From: Brevibacterium sp. CBA3109
GTDB lineage: Bacteria > Actinomycetota > Actinomycetes > Actinomycetales > Brevibacteriaceae
NCBI RefSeq assembly: GCF_040256645.1
Contig: NZ_CP158281.1
Location: 2,852,001 to 2,916,000, forward strand
DNA length: 64,000 bases
Direction of reading: 5' to 3'
Under the pieces are notes generated by a model, which saw only the letters and a program-made list of their open reading frames with translations, searched no databases and was not told the origin of the DNA. Of this stretch, positions 44,067 to 54,032 are shown piece after piece. Numbering within the stretch: position 1 is the stretch's first letter; every line of letters begins with the position of its first letter. The position numbers and the translations under genes are program-made.

Positions 44067-45651
44067 ACCCCTGTGTGTCGGCGACAGGCAGCGGTCCCGG
44101 ACTCGAATCCCCACGAATGTGTTTGAGGACCAGCTCAGCGCTGATCAGACACATCGGCACACCTACCCCTGGCGCCGTTGTCGCACCTGCGTAGTAGAGT
44201 CCATCCACCTTCTTGGAGGCATTCTGCTGCCGGAACATTGCGCTCTGGCGCAACGTGTGAGCTGGCCCGAGCATCCCTCCCAGCCACGAATTGTAGTTGC
44301 TGGAGAAATCCGTCGGCCCCAATGTCCGGCGAAAACTGATCCGATCTCTCAGATCGGGGATGTCGGCCCATTCAGCGATCTGGTCGATGGCCCGGTCGGC
44401 TGCACGCTCGATGCGCGGATCTCCCCGCCCGTCGTCTCCCCCCGCCCCGAGTCCTGCATCTGCTGGCACCGGGATGAGGATGAAGAGATTCTCGCAGTCG
44501 AAGGGTGCCACGTTCGGATCGGTGTGACTGGGTTTGCACACATATGCCGACGCCGGAGAGGAGATCTTCTGCTGCGGCCCGAAGATGTCGTCGAAGTTCG
44601 TCGACCAGTCCTCGGTGAAGAACAGTGAGTGGTGGGGAAGCTGTGGGACTTCGCCTTCGACTCCGAGAAAGACCAGGACGGCGCCTGGCCCGCTTGTCAC
44701 CTTCTGCCACCAGCTCTCAGGGTAGCTGCGATCACCCTCGTCCAAGAGCTGTGTCTCTGTGTGGTGGAGGTCAGCGGCGGAGACGACGATGTCACAGTCG
44801 TGCTCGTGTTCGCGACCGTCTTGATCCTCCCATGCGATGCTGTTGGCAGACCGTCGGCGGCCACTTTCTGACACGGTGGATATGTGTGTGACGGTGGAAT
44901 CGGTGTGCACTCGCACCCCTGATTCCTCGACAAGTCGGGTCAGAGCATCGACGATGGTTCTGAACCCTCCCATCGGGTACAGCACTCCGTCGCTGAGGTC
45001 GAGGGCACTCATCAAGTGATAGAGGGCCGGCGCTTTCCTCGGGTCGGTGCCAAGGAAGATGGCCGGGTACTGGAGGATCTGCCGCAGCACCGGATGGTGG
45101 AACGATCGAGAGGCGTGGCGTTCCAGAGAGGTGGTCAACAGCCGAGCCAGCGCGGGGAGCGCGGTGAGCAGCTCTGCCCTGAGAATCGATTTCGGGGAGG
45201 TGAAGGGGTTGTACAGGAAGTAGTCGATCGCTAAGTCTTTGGTGGCCTTGGCCGAGTCCAGATATTTGGCCAAGGTGGCCCCGCTGCCGCGTTCGATTCG
45301 TTCGAAGGTGTCGAGGACCTCGGCAGTGCCGTGAGGAATCATGACCGACTGCTCCCGCCGAGCCTGCGAAGCGGGACTGAACACGGTGTAGGCAGGATCG
45401 AGTGTGCGCAGGTCGAGTTCGTTGGCCGCCGTCGTACCGAGAAGGTTGAAGAAGTGTTCGTAGACCTCCGGCATCAGATACCACGATGGCCCTGTGTCGA
45501 ATCGATAGCCGTCTTCTTCGATCGAACCGATCCGCCCGCCCAGAGTTGAGTTCTGTTCAAAGAGATCGACGCTGTAGCCCTCACGTGCCAACAGTGCTGC
45601 CGTGGCCAGTCCTGCCGCACCTCCACCGATGACGCCGATGCGCTCAGTCAT
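44065..45651 (-). CDS. crtI: Phytoene desaturase
   Basis: A 528-residue CrtI-type flavoprotein: N-terminal IGVIGGGAAGLATAALLARE with LFEQNSTLGGRIGS and RFDTGPSWYLMPEVY, middle LYPMGGFRTIVDALTRLV, and C-terminal VDGLYYAGATTAPGVGVPMC. It introduces the four double bases that turn phytoene into lycopene. The start is fixed by the ATGA overlap with crtB and an AAAGGAGA site. It is on the minus strand, so phytoene formation and desaturation are transcribed apart from the ring-forming genes. Confidence 0.95.
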   Translation of the reverse strand: MTERIGVIGGGAAGLATAALLAREGYSVDLFEQNSTLGGRIGSIEEDGYRFDTGPSWYLMPEVYEHFFNLLGTTAANELDLRTLDPAYTVFSPASQARREQSVMIPHGTAEVLDTFERIERGSGATLAKYLDSAKATKDLAIDYFLYNPFTSPKSILRAELLTALPALARLLTTSLERHASRSFHHPVLRQILQYPAIFLGTDPRKAPALYHLMSALDLSDGVLYPMGGFRTIVDALTRLVEESGVRVHTDSTVTHISTVSESGRRRSANSIAWEDQDGREHEHDCDIVVSAADLHHTETQLLDEGDRSYPESWWQKVTSGPGAVLVFLGVEGEVPQLPHHSLFFTEDWSTNFDDIFGPQQKISSPASAYVCKPSHTDPNVAPFDCENLFILIPVPADAGLGAGGDDGRGDPRIERAADRAIDQIAEWADIPDLRDRISFRRTLGPTDFSSNYNSWLGGMLGPAHTLRQSAMFRQQNASKKVDGLYYAGATTAPGVGVPMCLISAELVLKHIRGDSSPGPLPVADTQG

Positions 45652-46547
45652 GCTCTGTTCTCCTTTGCCGTGGCCAGCAGCGCTTTCGCCGTGAGTTGAG
45701 CTTTGAGGGCGTTGGGGATGCGCACACGCTCCCGATAGAGACGGTCGACGGGGATGTCTGCGATCTTGTCGTTGAGGGCGGTGAAGAGCGCCGCAGCACT
45801 TCTCACCGCGGCTCTGGCATCTTTTGGCAGCAGTGCGATCGTGTCGTCGGCGTTGGTCAGCTGCTGGCGAATCGTTGTCACCCATGCGCTTTTCTCGGTC
45901 TGGGTGAGTCGGGTTTCAGCGGTGAGGTAGCTGCGGCCAAGTCGCAGACTGTCGTCGGCTAAGTCGCGGAGGAAGTTGATGTTCTGGAATGCGGCTCCAA
46001 GCTGACGGGCACCGTATTCGAGCTTCTCGGTCTGGGCCGGGGTTCGGGATTGACCACACAGGAAGACCTTGAGGCACATGAGACCGACAACCTCGGCGGA
46101 GCCGTAGACGTAGGCCCGGTGTTCGTCCTGATCGAACCCGCGGACCGGGGCGAAAGGCTCACTGGGTGTTTCCAGATCCGCTCTCATCGAGGCGAAGAAC
46201 GGTTCGATGAGATCGACGGTGATCCCCGTCGCGTTCGCGGTCTGAGCGAAGGCGTGGATGATGAGGTTGTCGCTGACGCCATGCCTGAGTCCAGCGCGAG
46301 TCGCGGCGACGAAGTTCTCCAGCATCTCATGCTGCTCGCCCGTGTCGAGGCCCGCATCGGAGGCAAGACCGTCAACGATCTCATCGGCGATTCGGACGAG
46401 AGCATAGATGTTGCGGATGTGATGACGGTGAGCAGGTCCGAGCAGCCGGGTAGCCAGTCCGAACGATGTCGAATAGTTCGAGATGACGGCTTTGGCTGCC
46501 TGTTGCGCCGTACGGCTGAAGACGTCGTAGGTAGGTGAGCTGCTCAC
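45648..46547 (-). CDS. crtB: Phytoene synthase
   Basis: A 299-residue squalene/phytoene synthase. The first Asp-rich motif is in ALVRIADEIVDGLA and the second in NINFLRDLADDSLRLGRSYL. It condenses two GGPP to phytoene. It starts with GTG at 46547, preceded by GGAGG, and that GTGA overlaps the stop of a short upstream frame (46544-46666). It is the first enzyme gene of the minus-strand crtB-crtI operon. Confidence 0.94.
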   Translation of the reverse strand: MSSSPTYDVFSRTAQQAAKAVISNYSTSFGLATRLLGPAHRHHIRNIYALVRIADEIVDGLASDAGLDTGEQHEMLENFVAATRAGLRHGVSDNLIIHAFAQTANATGITVDLIEPFFASMRADLETPSEPFAPVRGFDQDEHRAYVYGSAEVVGLMCLKVFLCGQSRTPAQTEKLEYGARQLGAAFQNINFLRDLADDSLRLGRSYLTAETRLTQTEKSAWVTTIRQQLTNADDTIALLPKDARAAVRSAAALFTALNDKIADIPVDRLYRERVRIPNALKAQLTAKALLATAKENRA

Positions 46548-46666
46548 CGCGCAGCACCTCCGACCGTCACGGGTCCTGCCATGGCGGCGTTGAGGCGAAT
46601 GTGGGCACTGCGAGTCGAGACATCATTGACACCACTGGCACTGCAGCGTCTGTGTGTGAAGAACAT
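46544..46666 (-). CDS. Possible 40-residue leader peptide of crtB
   Basis: An ATG-initiated frame (starting MFFTHRRCSASG) that ends with a TGA overlapping the crtB GTG start. The peptide is basic and unrecognised. Its ATG lies just after a cluster of TAGC-type repeats that looks like a promoter/operator, so the transcript may begin almost at this codon. It may be a translated leader coupling to crtB, or chance. Confidence 0.35.
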   Translation of the reverse strand: MFFTHRRCSASGVNDVSTRSAHIRLNAAMAGPVTVGGAAR

Positions 46667-46670
46667 AACT

Positions 46671-46694
46671 GCTAGCTTAGCTAACGAAATAGCT
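46671..46694. promoter_or_regulatory. Candidate operator/promoter of crtB-crtI
   Basis: The stretch GCTAGCTTAGCTAACGAAAT then AGCT contains the palindromes GCTAGC and TTAGCTAA and the inverted pair AGCTA-ACGAAA-TAGCT. It shares GCTAACGAAA with 36006-36015 upstream of idi and resembles the CGTT-GCTA core of the palindrome at 35969. A common regulator for both carotenoid operons is inferred. Confidence 0.45.
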
Positions 46695-46709
46695 TGCGAG
46701 CTTGATTGG

Positions 46710-48215
46710 TCAGGGCTTTTCTGCCGCGCGAGCGATGTTCTTCGCCATGGCTGGAAAGATGAACCGGTGGAAGGGCGAGACAAATGCCCAGTACAGCTGG
46801 CCGCGGATGCCCTTGGGGATGAAGATCGCCCTTTGCCTCAAGTCGCTGCCACGGCCGGCCTTGCTGGTGGTGAATTCGAGCCATGCCCTTCCGGATACCC
46901 GCATTTCTGCTCTCAGCAGCAGTCGATGCCCCGGTTCAAGCTCTTCGACTCGCCACCAGTCAACTGGGTCGCCGACTCGAAGACGGTCCGGTAGTCGCCG
47001 TCCACGGTTGAGGCCGGCACCGCCGACGATCTTGTCCCACACACCTCGCACCCGCCACGCCAACGGCCACGAGTACCAGCCATGCTGCCCACCAATGCCT
47101 TCGACGACCGGCCAGAGCTGCTCGGGAGTCAGGTCAGGAAAGCGCAGAGTACGGTCATCGGTGTAAACGCGTTCTCCTGCCCATTCGGGATCATTGGGCA
47201 AGGGCTTCGCCGCCTGATCGAGTCCGCCGGCCACGGCAGCCCAATTCGTGTCGACAGCACCCTCGGCTTCGCGCTGGAGGGCCAGGCGCACGGACTGTTC
47301 GTAGCTGAGCAGGCCATCGGGGGGCGGGGGAATGACCTCGTCGATATCGCTGTCCTTGGTCACAGCGTTCTCCTGCAGCGACTGGACGAGCGGCAGTGTC
47401 AACGTGAATGGCAGTGGGGTGACGAGACCGACCCAGATGCCTGACAATGTCGGAGCCGGCAATGGCAGGACGAGGACATGCCTGGGTTTGAGGCCAGCGA
47501 TTGCACCGAATCTCTTCATGATGTCGGCATATTTGTGGACATCGTGTGATCCGATGTCGAAGGCGCGGTTGACGTCTTCATCGAGGTCGACGGCCTTGAG
47601 AAGGTAGTAGAGGACATCACGCACGGCCAGGGGTTCGACACGGTTGTTGACCCAATTCGGTGCAGGCATCAGCCTCAGCGTCATGGCGAGGTGACGAACC
47701 ATTTCAAAGGAAGCCGATCCCGACCCGATGATGATGCCCGCTTGAAACGCGATGGTCGGCACTGGCGAGTCGAGGAGAATACGCCCGACCTGAGCCCGAG
47801 AACGCATGTGCATGGACAGGTCCGCCTTATCGGGATGGAGCCCGCCGAGGTAGACGATGCGTCGAACCCCGGCAGCCTCGGCCACCTCGGCGACCCGATG
47901 GGCTGTCGCCGCTTCCTTCTTTTCGAAGTCGTGCCCGGAGCCCATCGAGTGAACGAGATGATGGATGACTTCGACTCCGGTGGCGGCTTCGGCGAGGCCG
48001 TGCCCATCGTCGAGGTCGACGCGATGGACATCGACCTGATCCACCCACGGCACTTGCTCGAGCTTCTGTGGTGACCTCACTGCAACACGGACTCGGTGAC
48101 CGGCCTGGAGCAGTCGAGGGACGAGCCGTCCCCCGATGTAACCGGTGGCCCCCAGCACGAGCACAGTTCGAGGATGCGGGGAAGGAACGATGGTTTCGGG
48201 ATGAGATTGTGCCAT
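46710..48215 (-). CDS. SDR-type NAD(P)-binding protein with DUF2867 domain (copy 1)
   Basis: A ~500-residue two-domain protein. The N-terminal half is an atypical SDR with VLVLGATGYIGGRLVPRLLQ and RIVYLGGLHPD; the C-terminal ~150 residues form a DUF2867 (START-like) domain with WLEFTTSKAGRGSDLRQRAI and QLYWAFVSPFHRFIFPAMAK. This is the YbjT-type architecture, of unknown function, often near photolyase and carotenoid genes. TAAGGA upstream favours the ATG at 48215; the frame is open to 48239. A paralog lies at 48.8-50.3 kb. Confidence 0.85.
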   Translation of the reverse strand: MAQSHPETIVPSPHPRTVLVLGATGYIGGRLVPRLLQAGHRVRVAVRSPQKLEQVPWVDQVDVHRVDLDDGHGLAEAATGVEVIHHLVHSMGSGHDFEKKEAATAHRVAEVAEAAGVRRIVYLGGLHPDKADLSMHMRSRAQVGRILLDSPVPTIAFQAGIIIGSGSASFEMVRHLAMTLRLMPAPNWVNNRVEPLAVRDVLYYLLKAVDLDEDVNRAFDIGSHDVHKYADIMKRFGAIAGLKPRHVLVLPLPAPTLSGIWVGLVTPLPFTLTLPLVQSLQENAVTKDSDIDEVIPPPPDGLLSYEQSVRLALQREAEGAVDTNWAAVAGGLDQAAKPLPNDPEWAGERVYTDDRTLRFPDLTPEQLWPVVEGIGGQHGWYSWPLAWRVRGVWDKIVGGAGLNRGRRLPDRLRVGDPVDWWRVEELEPGHRLLLRAEMRVSGRAWLEFTTSKAGRGSDLRQRAIFIPKGIRGQLYWAFVSPFHRFIFPAMAKNIARAAEKP

Positions 48216-48369
48216 GCGCAAATCCTTAGGAGTCATCATACTCGGAACTTCAGTGATGCAAGACTAGCCCACTGCGGCAATAGGGACTTGAACTCGAATC
48301 TTCCTCGACTGAGGTCGACAGAGTGTCCGGCGAGACGAGCGTCCAGCGAGACAATCAGACGCGGATGCG

Positions 48370-48729
48370 TCACCACGGGTTCGCCAACTGCCATTTCTCG
48401 AACCAGTATCCGTCACCTTGATAATGAGACTTGGAGGGTTTGCATCCCTTGAGAGCCGAATGCTCCCCCAGCCAAGTGCGCACCAGACCGGGAACGTCCT
48501 CCATTCGGTTCCGCCAGTCGTCGAGGGCAAGTAGGAGCACCGCGCCGTCGTCTGCCGTGAGCCGACATGAGTAGCTCGGCAGCCCGTCGGTGTTCTGCGA
48601 ATGCGTATAGCTGATCTGATCGCAGCCGGTCGTGAGGTAGAAGCGAATGAACTCACCGCAGACATCTGAGCACAGCGACTTGAAGTCCTGATAGCGGGAG
48701 AGCCATTCCGGTCGACTGTATTCGGTCAT
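48370..48729 (-). CDS. Hypothetical 119-residue protein
   Basis: A cytoplasmic, Trp- and Cys-rich protein beginning MTEYSRPEWLSRYQDFKSL and ending in EKWQLANPW, with four cysteines (SLCSDVCGEF, GCDQIS, GCKPSK). No membrane segment or signal. I do not recognise the family. It lies between the two DUF2867 paralogs on the same strand. Coding is supported by composition and a good ATG, not by homology. Confidence 0.65.
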   Translation of the reverse strand: MTEYSRPEWLSRYQDFKSLCSDVCGEFIRFYLTTGCDQISYTHSQNTDGLPSYSCRLTADDGAVLLLALDDWRNRMEDVPGLVRTWLGEHSALKGCKPSKSHYQGDGYWFEKWQLANPW

Positions 48730-48792
48730 ACGTTCTATTATGCACCTGTGGCGAGGTGATTGTGAATCTGATCGTGGATTGCTCGCTGCCGG

Positions 48793-50286
48793 TCATGCGA
48801 ATCTTCTCGCCGCCTTCGCGATATTCTGGGCCATATGGGGAAAGATCTTCCTGCGCAACGGCGAAACAGCTGCCCAGTAGATTCGGCTTCGCACCCCTGA
48901 CGGGTTGAACATGGCTCGCTGCCGAAACGAGCAACCGTCTGCTTGGTCTGTCATGGTGAATTCGAGCCAGATATCCCCCGCGACTTCCATCTCTGCACGC
49001 AGCAGCAGCCGAAAAGGTGGCTCCGTCTCCACAATCGTCCAACCGGCGATGGGATCGGCTTCTCTCCCACCACTGAGAAAACGAGGACCACTGTTGGGAC
49101 CCGCACTCCCGAAGATACCCTCATGCAGTCGTCTCAGCTTTGATGCCGGTGGCTGTGAATTCCACCGATGCTCGCCACCGATGCTGGCAACGATCGTCCA
49201 CAGCTGCTGGGCACGAAGATCGGGAAAGACAAAGGTGCGGTCATCTTCGATCAGCTGACTCCCCGCCCAGTGCGGATCATTGGGCAGAAAATCAGCGGCT
49301 TCGCTCAGTTCATCGGCGTCAGCGTCCCGGTTCGCACCGGCTGCTCCTTCCGCCTCCGCTGCCCGGAAGAGCGCCAGTTCGACTGCTTGTTCAAAGGTGA
49401 GGAGACCGGCAGCAGGAGGGGGAATGAGGGAGTCAAAGGCGTGTTCGTCGGCAACCGCGTCTTCCTGCAAAGACTGCACAAGCGGCAGCGTGAGCGTGAA
49501 GGGCAGAGGAGTGACCAGCCCCACCCACAGCCCCGACAGAGTGGGTGCAGGAATCGGCAGATTGAACACGTGCCGTGGCTTGAGACCCGCGATTCGGCTG
49601 TAGGACTTCATGACCTCTGCGTAGGTCAGAACGTCACCTGATCCGATATCAAAGGACCTATTCACACGACCCGGGACTTCAACAGCTGACACCAGGTAGT
49701 AGAGGACATCACGGATTGCCAGAGGCTCAACCCGATTCGACACCCAGTTCGGTGCCGGCATCCAGCGCAATTCTGTTGCCAAATGTCGAATCATCTCGAA
49801 TGATGCCGATCCTGCCCCTATGATGATTCCGGCTTGGAGCACGATCGCATCGACGGGGGCCTCGATGAATATCTGCCCCACATGCGCTCGTGAGCGCATG
49901 TGTGCTGAGAGTTCACCAGAGTCAGGGTGGAGTCCCCCGAGATAGATGATCCGATTGACGTGAGCGAATTCTGCAGCGGAAGCGACACGAGAGGCGGAGC
50001 GCGTTTCACGAGACTCGAAGACGATTCCAGAATTCATCGAATGAACCAAGTAGAAGACGACGTCGACACCTGACATCGCTTCGACCAGACCATCACCATC
50101 GTCGAGATCGACTGTGAAGACCGTTACGTCGGTCGACCATGGCACCTCGGCGAGCTTCTCGGGCGAGCGCACGGCAACACTGACGGCATGACCGGCCCGC
50201 AGGAGTCTTGGGACCAAGCGCCCACCAACATACCCGGTTGCGCCCAGAACCAGAACCCGGCGTGGGTGCTTCGTTGCCTGGCTCAT
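48793..50286 (-). CDS. SDR-type NAD(P)-binding protein with DUF2867 domain (copy 2)
   Basis: A 497-residue paralog of the 46.7-48.2 kb protein with the same layout: VLVLGATGYVGGRLVPRLLR, RIIYLGGLHPDSGELSAHMR, PAPTLSGLWVGLVTPLPFTL, and a DUF2867 end with WLEFTMTDQADGCSFRQRAM. The ATG at 50286 replaces an upstream TTG at 50313. Two copies within 3.5 kb point to a tandem duplication split by the gene between. Function unknown; the NAD(P) site suggests a reductase or epimerase acting on a hydrophobic substrate held by the START-like domain. Confidence 0.85.
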   Translation of the reverse strand: MSQATKHPRRVLVLGATGYVGGRLVPRLLRAGHAVSVAVRSPEKLAEVPWSTDVTVFTVDLDDGDGLVEAMSGVDVVFYLVHSMNSGIVFESRETRSASRVASAAEFAHVNRIIYLGGLHPDSGELSAHMRSRAHVGQIFIEAPVDAIVLQAGIIIGAGSASFEMIRHLATELRWMPAPNWVSNRVEPLAIRDVLYYLVSAVEVPGRVNRSFDIGSGDVLTYAEVMKSYSRIAGLKPRHVFNLPIPAPTLSGLWVGLVTPLPFTLTLPLVQSLQEDAVADEHAFDSLIPPPAAGLLTFEQAVELALFRAAEAEGAAGANRDADADELSEAADFLPNDPHWAGSQLIEDDRTFVFPDLRAQQLWTIVASIGGEHRWNSQPPASKLRRLHEGIFGSAGPNSGPRFLSGGREADPIAGWTIVETEPPFRLLLRAEMEVAGDIWLEFTMTDQADGCSFRQRAMFNPSGVRSRIYWAAVSPLRRKIFPHMAQNIAKAARRFA

Positions 50287-50390
50287 ACTGAGAGTATAGG
50301 CCTCTGCCTCCAATGAGCCCGCCCGAGGGCGCAGCTGGCCGGTGGCCGAGGTGATCGGCTGACATCGACAGCGGCCGTCGGCATGTCCCG

Positions 50391-50894
50391 ATGGTACTGC
50401 ACCATGACATACTTGCCTTCATGCAACGTGGCACTCTGAAACGTCGAACGGCGATGTGGCCGGCAGAGATTCTCGACCGCTTCGCCGATGAACAGATGTG
50501 GCGTGCAGACGGAGCGACCGTATCGATCCACTCGGGCCGCGCCGAGGGGCTGAACCTGAGCGCATCGATGCCTCTGTCCGGCAACCAAGTGCCGCCTGCA
50601 GCACAGAGGTTTCTGGGTGCTGATCCCAGAATCATCCAACACATCAGATCCGCCCCTGTTGCAGAGACCGCTGCGGCTGCGGGTATGAATATCGACGCAG
50701 AGATCCCCGGCGTCCCTCTCGACGTCCACGTAGAGATCTCCCTGCTGCGTCAGGACGATGACCTCACTGACATTCAGGCGGTGATCGAGACCGCCTGTTC
50801 GCTGCCGTTCGTGGGCAGAGCGATCGAGTCCGGGGCCCACCCGCATATCGAGGACATGATCGCCGCGAGCCTCGACAGACTTACTGACCCCTAG
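50391..50894 (+). CDS. DUF2505-like (SRPBCC-type) protein
   Basis: A 167-residue soluble protein. The pattern PAEILDRFADEQMWRADGAT at the N-terminus and CSLPFVGRAIESGAHPHIED near the C-terminus resembles DUF2505 proteins of the SRPBCC ligand-binding superfamily. It lies opposite in direction to the DUF2867 gene, with ~100 bases between starts, and convergent with the decayed MarR gene. Function unknown; the family match is by eye only. Confidence 0.55.
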   Translation: MVLHHDILAFMQRGTLKRRTAMWPAEILDRFADEQMWRADGATVSIHSGRAEGLNLSASMPLSGNQVPPAAQRFLGADPRIIQHIRSAPVAETAAAAGMNIDAEIPGVPLDVHVEISLLRQDDDLTDIQAVIETACSLPFVGRAIESGAHPHIEDMIAASLDRLTDP

Positions 50895-50929
50895 TCTCGT
50901 CCGCATATCGGTACCCCGCCCAGCAGTGC

Positions 50930-51288
50930 CCTCGGCCAGGCCGGCGGACTCTTGCTCACTGAACCCGCGCACATCAGCAGCCTCGGCCACCACCTCGACG
51001 ATGCGTTGAGCCCGTGGAAGACTGTACGGCCGCCGGTTCTACCATTGACAGAACCCGACGGCGATCTCGTGAATTCGTTTCCCGCCGAACGCAACCGGCA
51101 ACAAGCTTCCGATCGACGAGGCCAGTGACCGACAAGGGGGACAGATTGAGAAGGTCGCGAAGCTGTCCGGCCGTCAGGAGCCTGCTCATCGGAGCGGGCT
51201 CCATCAGCTCCACAAAGACCCGGCAGAGATCCTCCGAAGCCGCGGCGAGAAGCTGAAGCAGACCATCGAGTTCATCTTTGTGGCCCAA
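50930..51288 (-). pseudogene. Decayed MarR-family regulator
   Basis: Minus-strand reading gives LDGLLQLLAAASEDLCRVFV, LTAGQLRDLLNLSPLSVTGL and a wing-like RDRRRVLSMVEP, then a frameshift near 51025 into AQRIVEVVAEAADVRGFSEQ. The part between ELMEPA and LLTAGQ is ~15 residues shorter than in MarR proteins, the only start is a TTG, and no proper stop follows the shifted part. It stands divergent to the ABC exporter gene with a palindromic operator between, so it was probably the exporter's repressor. Confidence 0.7.
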
Positions 51289-51336
51289 AGTCTTGTGATG
51301 CCTTGCTGAGACTCCTATTGTTTAGAGTATATAACT

Positions 51337-51353
51337 GTTCACCTGGTGAACTT
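51337..51353. promoter_or_regulatory. Operator upstream of the ABC exporter
   Basis: GTTCACC-T-GGTGAAC is a perfect 7-1-7 palindrome 34 bases upstream of the ABC ATPase start. The 16 bases TTCACCTGGTGAACTT differ by one base from 56201-56216 upstream of the MMPL exporter, so the two exporters probably share a regulator. Confidence 0.75.
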
Positions 51354-51386
51354 TATGTTGAGTGAAATAACGCACGGGAGGCTCGC

Positions 51387-52403
<1,017 letters not shown>

Positions 52404-52407
<4 letters not shown>

Positions 52408-53213
52408 CAACCACGCCCAGCACAATGGACCGCGCCGATACCGAGGCGCACCGCGCGGGATTCGTCCGTGACTTGTTCTCCGTGGCTACTCGAGCTCTGC
52501 GGTCGATCCCTCGCGGGCCGGCTGAGGTCATTCCCGCATTGATCATCCCGGTCTTCTTCTTCGCGGTGAACATCGGTGCATTGGAACCTCTGGCGGAGGC
52601 CAGTGGAGTGGAGGACTTCCGGGCTTTCCAACTGCCGGTAGCCATCATCTTTGCCGTCACCGGTGTTTCTCGAGCCAGCGGACTTGTCACCGATATCAGC
52701 AGCGGTTACTTCGATCGGCTACTGCTGACTCCGATGCGCAGGTCGGCACTCCTCCTGGGGCTGATGGTCGCTGATCTGGTGCTGGTCATGGCGCTCTGCG
52801 TGCCGGTACTGATATTGGGGTTCGCAGTTGGCGTCGACTTCACCACCGGCATCGCCGGTGCCATCGTCTTCATCGCCATTGCCGGTCTCTGGGGAATTGC
52901 CTTCACCGGATTCCCCTATGCGATTGCGCTGCGCACCGGGACCCCTGGGGCAGTGAACTCCTCGTTCTTGTTCTTCTTCCCCTTCGCCTTTCTGACCACC
53001 GCATTCTTGCCGCAGGAAGCACTTTCCGGCTGGTTGTCCGTCGTCGCCGACTACAACCCCATCACCTACCTGCTCAGCACCCTTCGATCACTGCTCAGCG
53101 ACGGCTGGATATGGGCCGACATCTGGCCCGGCCTGGTGGCCATCGTCGGGGTCGGTACGGTGAGTTTCACTCTCGCCTTCTCCGCCCTACGCGGCCGTGT
53201 CTCCCGAGCATGA
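52404..53213 (+). CDS. ABC-2 type exporter permease
   Basis: A 269-residue membrane protein with six helices, of the ABC-2/DrrB type: VIPALIIPVFFFAVNIGALE, then ISSGYFDRLLLTPMRRSALL (the coupling-helix region), VLVMALCVPVLILGFAVGVD and FPFAFLTTAFLPQEALSGWL. It pairs with the ATPase encoded just upstream to export drugs or lipids. Its start overlaps the ATPase stop. It is intact even though the ATPase reading frame is broken. Confidence 0.9.
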
Positions 53214-53409
53214 TCGTCCGCCCATGGCCCGACAGGCCGTTGGAGAAGTAGGCGCATGGGGCTTCGCCGTTGAATTCAACTCTCAGAGTTCACGTCCCAC
53301 CATTCACTCGGTGTCTCTCAATCCCATTGACTAGACTGGGTACAGGCGATCCACGACGAGCCCACCCGGCCCGACGATAAAACAAGCAAGAGACAACAGC
53401 GAGGTGTGC

Positions 53410-53949
53410 GTGTCGAGCATCGAGAAGTCGGCGGTCTACGACGTCGACTCGAGTGACCCACAGCAGAAGCTCATCGACCGATCGAACATGTCACCCGAAG
53501 CTGTTGCTCAAATCGGGGAACTCATGTCCGCTTTCGGACAGTTGCGCGAAGCCGAAGAGGCGATGTCAGAGGCCTCGCAACGGTACATGAAACTCAATGC
53601 CACAGACATGAAGGCAATCCATTACCTCATCATCTGCAAGCACCGAGATGCCATCGGCACACCCGGGGGTATCGCCGAGCATCTGGGCATCTCTGCCTCT
53701 GCGACCACGAAACTACTCGATCGGCTGGAGCACGGAGCGCACCTCACCCGAGCACCTCATCCGAGTGACCGGCGAGCCCAAGCGATCAGCATCACACCTG
53801 GGACCTATACTGCGGCGATCGAAAATGTTGGACGCCAACAGTCCAGACGCTTCCATGCCGCAGCCCGGTTGACATCCGCCGAACGCGAAGTGGTCATCCG
53901 TTTCCTGCGTGAAACCAGAGATGACATCACCTCCTCTGCATCAGACTAA
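53410..53949 (+). CDS. MarR-family regulator, paralog of the CrtR-like protein
   Basis: A ~179-residue winged-helix regulator with YMKLNATDMKAIHYLIICKH, LGISASATTKLLDRLEHGAH and HPSDRRAQAISITPGTY, followed by NVGRQQSRRFHAAARLTSAE. These segments match the CrtR-like protein at 35.3-36.0 kb closely (HPSDRR, GRQxSRRFxAAAxL, ERExVIRFL). GTG at 53410 has GAGG at -5; a GTG at 53404 is possible. It lies between the ABC exporter and the MMPL exporter and probably governs one or both. Confidence 0.87.
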   Translation: MSSIEKSAVYDVDSSDPQQKLIDRSNMSPEAVAQIGELMSAFGQLREAEEAMSEASQRYMKLNATDMKAIHYLIICKHRDAIGTPGGIAEHLGISASATTKLLDRLEHGAHLTRAPHPSDRRAQAISITPGTYTAAIENVGRQQSRRFHAAARLTSAEREVVIRFLRETRDDITSSASD

Positions 53950-53962
53950 ACCGCACCATCGG

Positions 53963-54006
53963 CGATGAAGGGGAGGATCAATTTCCACTGCTCCGCCCCT
54001 TCATCG
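53963..54006. terminator. Bidirectional terminator between MarR and MMPL genes
   Basis: A perfect 11-bp inverted repeat (CGATGAAGGGG and CCCCTTCATCG) with a ~22-base loop in the 83-base gap between convergent stops. It probably ends transcription from both sides. Confidence 0.65.
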
Positions 54007-54032
54007 ACATGCCCGATCAGTCGTGCTTTTGC

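Noticed and set aside
51337..51353. Palindrome as a transcription terminator
   Set aside because: The one-base centre cannot form a stable hairpin loop, no U-tract follows, and it lies in a divergent promoter with a matching site at 56201; an operator explains it better.
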